Below, piece by piece: positions 4,883 through 6,241 of a DNA stretch of 6,241 nucleotides (within the stretch, counting starts at the first letter, position 1; each line of letters begins with the position of its first letter). This stretch comes from a bacterium (lineage in GTDB: Bacteria; CG03). The stretch is from assembly GCA_013791675.1 (NCBI GenBank), contig VMTI01000285.1, positions 1-6,241 on the forward strand, written 5' to 3'. The translations under genes were made by a program, and so were the position numbers. The notes under the pieces are model-generated. The model saw only the letters and a program-made list of their open reading frames with translations. It searched no databases and was not told the DNA's origin.

Positions 4883-6174
4883 AAGGCGGCGTCAAAGCCA
4901 TCCTGCATGGCTTCTTCCATAGTTGAGTATTTCCATCCGCCGAATCTCCCCGTGGATATTATGTCCCGGGTGATGAGAAATTCCTTAATTTCACCAAGCG
5001 TCTTTGCTCTTTCCATATCGTAAATAACGTAGGCGTAAGGAATATCAAGATTTTTTGTAACGGCTATCTCATTGTCGGTAATATTAAGAAATTTCATGAC
5101 AGACGCGGAAGATATTTTTTTTCTTTCCGAGCGGTAGGAACTTTCAATATAAATTGTTGAAAATCCATCAGGGACATCACTGAAATTTGACAAAAACCCA
5201 AGGCGGTAAAAAGGCACTTTCCCATGAGGGAAATAAATCCAGTGCCCTAATTTCGAAAAGTTTTTCTTAACGGTTATGTTCATATTGTAAACGCCCGTCC
5301 ATTTAAGCTTTTTAGAAAGATGCTTGACCGGGCTGCCTTTAAGATAGCTGAGAAGTTCCGGCAGAGGTATTGTTGAGATTAGTTTATCGTAGGGCATTTT
5401 TCCGCCCTCAAAAAAAATATTTTTGTTTTTAAAATCAATTTCTTTGATAACGGCATTGAATATTATGTTTTTCCCAGCTTCCAAAGCAGCCGGCAAACGG
5501 CCTATTCCGCCTTTGCGCGGATAATAAAAAGAAGCGTTATATCCAGCCGTCTGAGACGGGTCTTTTTTATCGGCGCCCTTTAATATCATTTTCACATCAG
5601 GAGGCGGCACAAAGCGCCCCATCCATGAGGTGCTCATTTTATTCAGATTAAAATTCCAGAGTTTTTTATTGTAGGGGATAAAAAAAAGAGACGCCATTCT
5701 TTTGCCGAAAGAATTCTCCGCCCACCTCCGGAAAGATTCGTCTGCGACGCCGGTTTTTCCCGCACTTTTATAAACTTTCAGATAATCTCTGACGCATTTT
5801 TCTTTCTCGGTTTTTGGAAGATAAGCAAGATGATATTGAAAAGGATAAGGTATGAGAGTGTTCATAATGTGTATGGAAGCCTTCCGTGAGTGTTTTTTCA
5901 AATCTATTTTCAGATTATCCGTTATAAAAGTTTTCCAGAATGAATTCGTTTTTTTGAAATGAAGAAGATGCCCCGTATAATCAAAAGAAAAGCCGTCCTT
6001 TTTTTCGGTGCGGCAAAGGCCGCCCGCACAGCTTTTTTTCTCTAGTATGAAAGGTTTTGTTTTCGCCGCGCCCGCCTGCGGATTTTCAAGAAAATGCGCC
6101 GCCGTTAAGCCCGTCAGCCCCGCGCCCAGTATCACAACCTTTTTCCCGCCGCTTACTTTTTTATCTTCTTTCAT
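4879..6174 (-). CDS. FAD-dependent oxidoreductase, UDP-galactopyranose mutase / protoporphyrinogen oxidase-like
   Basis: The 431-residue cytoplasmic flavoprotein opens with the dinucleotide-binding fold VVILGAGLTGLTAA (13-26), followed by Glu45 for the ribose and the second FAD motif GGLCRT (51-56). DYTGHLLHF (65-73) resembles the substrate-side His motif of UDP-galactopyranose mutases, as does FGKRMASLFFIPYNKKLW (156-173). YYPRKGGIGRLPAAL (217-231) lines up with the conserved middle segment, and STGRFGGWKYSTMEEAMQDG (407-426) is the C-terminal FAD contact. Relatives are usually annotated amine oxidase, Glf-like or NAD(P)-binding protein and sit in polysaccharide or O-antigen clusters, so modification of a nucleotide sugar or lipid-linked precursor is a reasonable inference; the substrate is unknown. 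AGGA lies 12 bases upstream of the ATG, rather far, but no other in-frame start precedes the FAD fold. Its stop codon shares TTAA with the convergent antiporter gene. Confidence 0.82.
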   Translation of the reverse strand: MKEDKKVSGGKKVVILGAGLTGLTAAHFLENPQAGAAKTKPFILEKKSCAGGLCRTEKKDGFSFDYTGHLLHFKKTNSFWKTFITDNLKIDLKKHSRKASIHIMNTLIPYPFQYHLAYLPKTEKEKCVRDYLKVYKSAGKTGVADESFRRWAENSFGKRMASLFFIPYNKKLWNFNLNKMSTSWMGRFVPPPDVKMILKGADKKDPSQTAGYNASFYYPRKGGIGRLPAALEAGKNIIFNAVIKEIDFKNKNIFFEGGKMPYDKLISTIPLPELLSYLKGSPVKHLSKKLKWTGVYNMNITVKKNFSKLGHWIYFPHGKVPFYRLGFLSNFSDVPDGFSTIYIESSYRSERKKISSASVMKFLNITDNEIAVTKNLDIPYAYVIYDMERAKTLGEIKEFLITRDIISTGRFGGWKYSTMEEAMQDGFDAAF

Positions 6175-6241
6175 ATTATTTTATTTTCCTAAATTTTTTA
6201 TAAATTCAGAGCTTTAACCTGCATTATTCATACTCCCTGGA
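6175..6241 (-). other. Upstream flank of the flavoprotein gene, possible tail of a preceding gene
   Basis: On the minus strand this 67-base AT-rich stretch carries AGGA (6190-6187) as the likely weak ribosome-binding site. A TATAAA (6202-6197) has no -35 box at 15-18 bases. All three frames entering from the right edge meet a stop by about 6215, so a preceding gene could end here, but which frame is real cannot be told from so few codons. Confidence 0.3.

Overview
The window carries seven protein-coding genes, one cut off by the left edge, on both strands with almost no spare DNA. Signs of a Gram-negative anaerobe are a secreted beta-barrel-like protein ending in an aromatic residue, a phosphofructokinase with pyrophosphate-type active-site residues, and a sodium/proton-type antiporter. 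Base composition is moderate, with AT-rich wobble positions and lysine-rich proteins. An uncultured lineage such as Elusimicrobiota or Omnitrophota would fit, but that placement is a guess from general character; nothing here is a taxonomic marker.

Left block, minus strand, read right to left from about 3020 to the left edge: a 243-residue signal-peptide protein (probable outer-membrane beta-barrel), accA (carboxyltransferase alpha subunit of acetyl-CoA carboxylase), a pyrophosphate-type 6-phosphofructokinase, and the first 36 codons of what looks like an inositol monophosphatase-family protein, which starts inside the end of the phosphofructokinase gene. Gaps are 8 and 14 bases and the last junction overlaps by 23 bases, so this is very likely one transcript. 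A strong ribosome-binding site precedes only the first gene; accA has none visible and probably depends on coupling.

A 235-base divergent intergenic region (2996-3230) separates this block from a plus-strand pair. It holds a candidate minus-strand promoter, a long irregular fold-back built from three collinear paired blocks, a terminator-like hairpin at its tip, and a 14-base inverted repeat close to the plus-strand start codon. This is the least explained DNA in the window.

Right block: a plus-strand pair encodes a stand-alone two-CBS-domain protein followed 8 bases later by a CPA2-type cation:proton antiporter that lacks a C-terminal regulatory domain. The CBS protein may be its separate nucleotide-sensing regulator. 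The antiporter meets, tail to tail, a minus-strand gene for an FAD-dependent oxidoreductase related to UDP-galactopyranose mutase and protoporphyrinogen-oxidase-like proteins. The two genes share the palindrome TTAA as their stop codons. That last gene is probably part of a surface-polysaccharide cluster continuing beyond the right edge.

I see no tRNA, rRNA, CRISPR array, insertion sequence or phage gene. Nothing here is clearly a new system; the best leads are the structured intergenic region and the CBS-antiporter pair.
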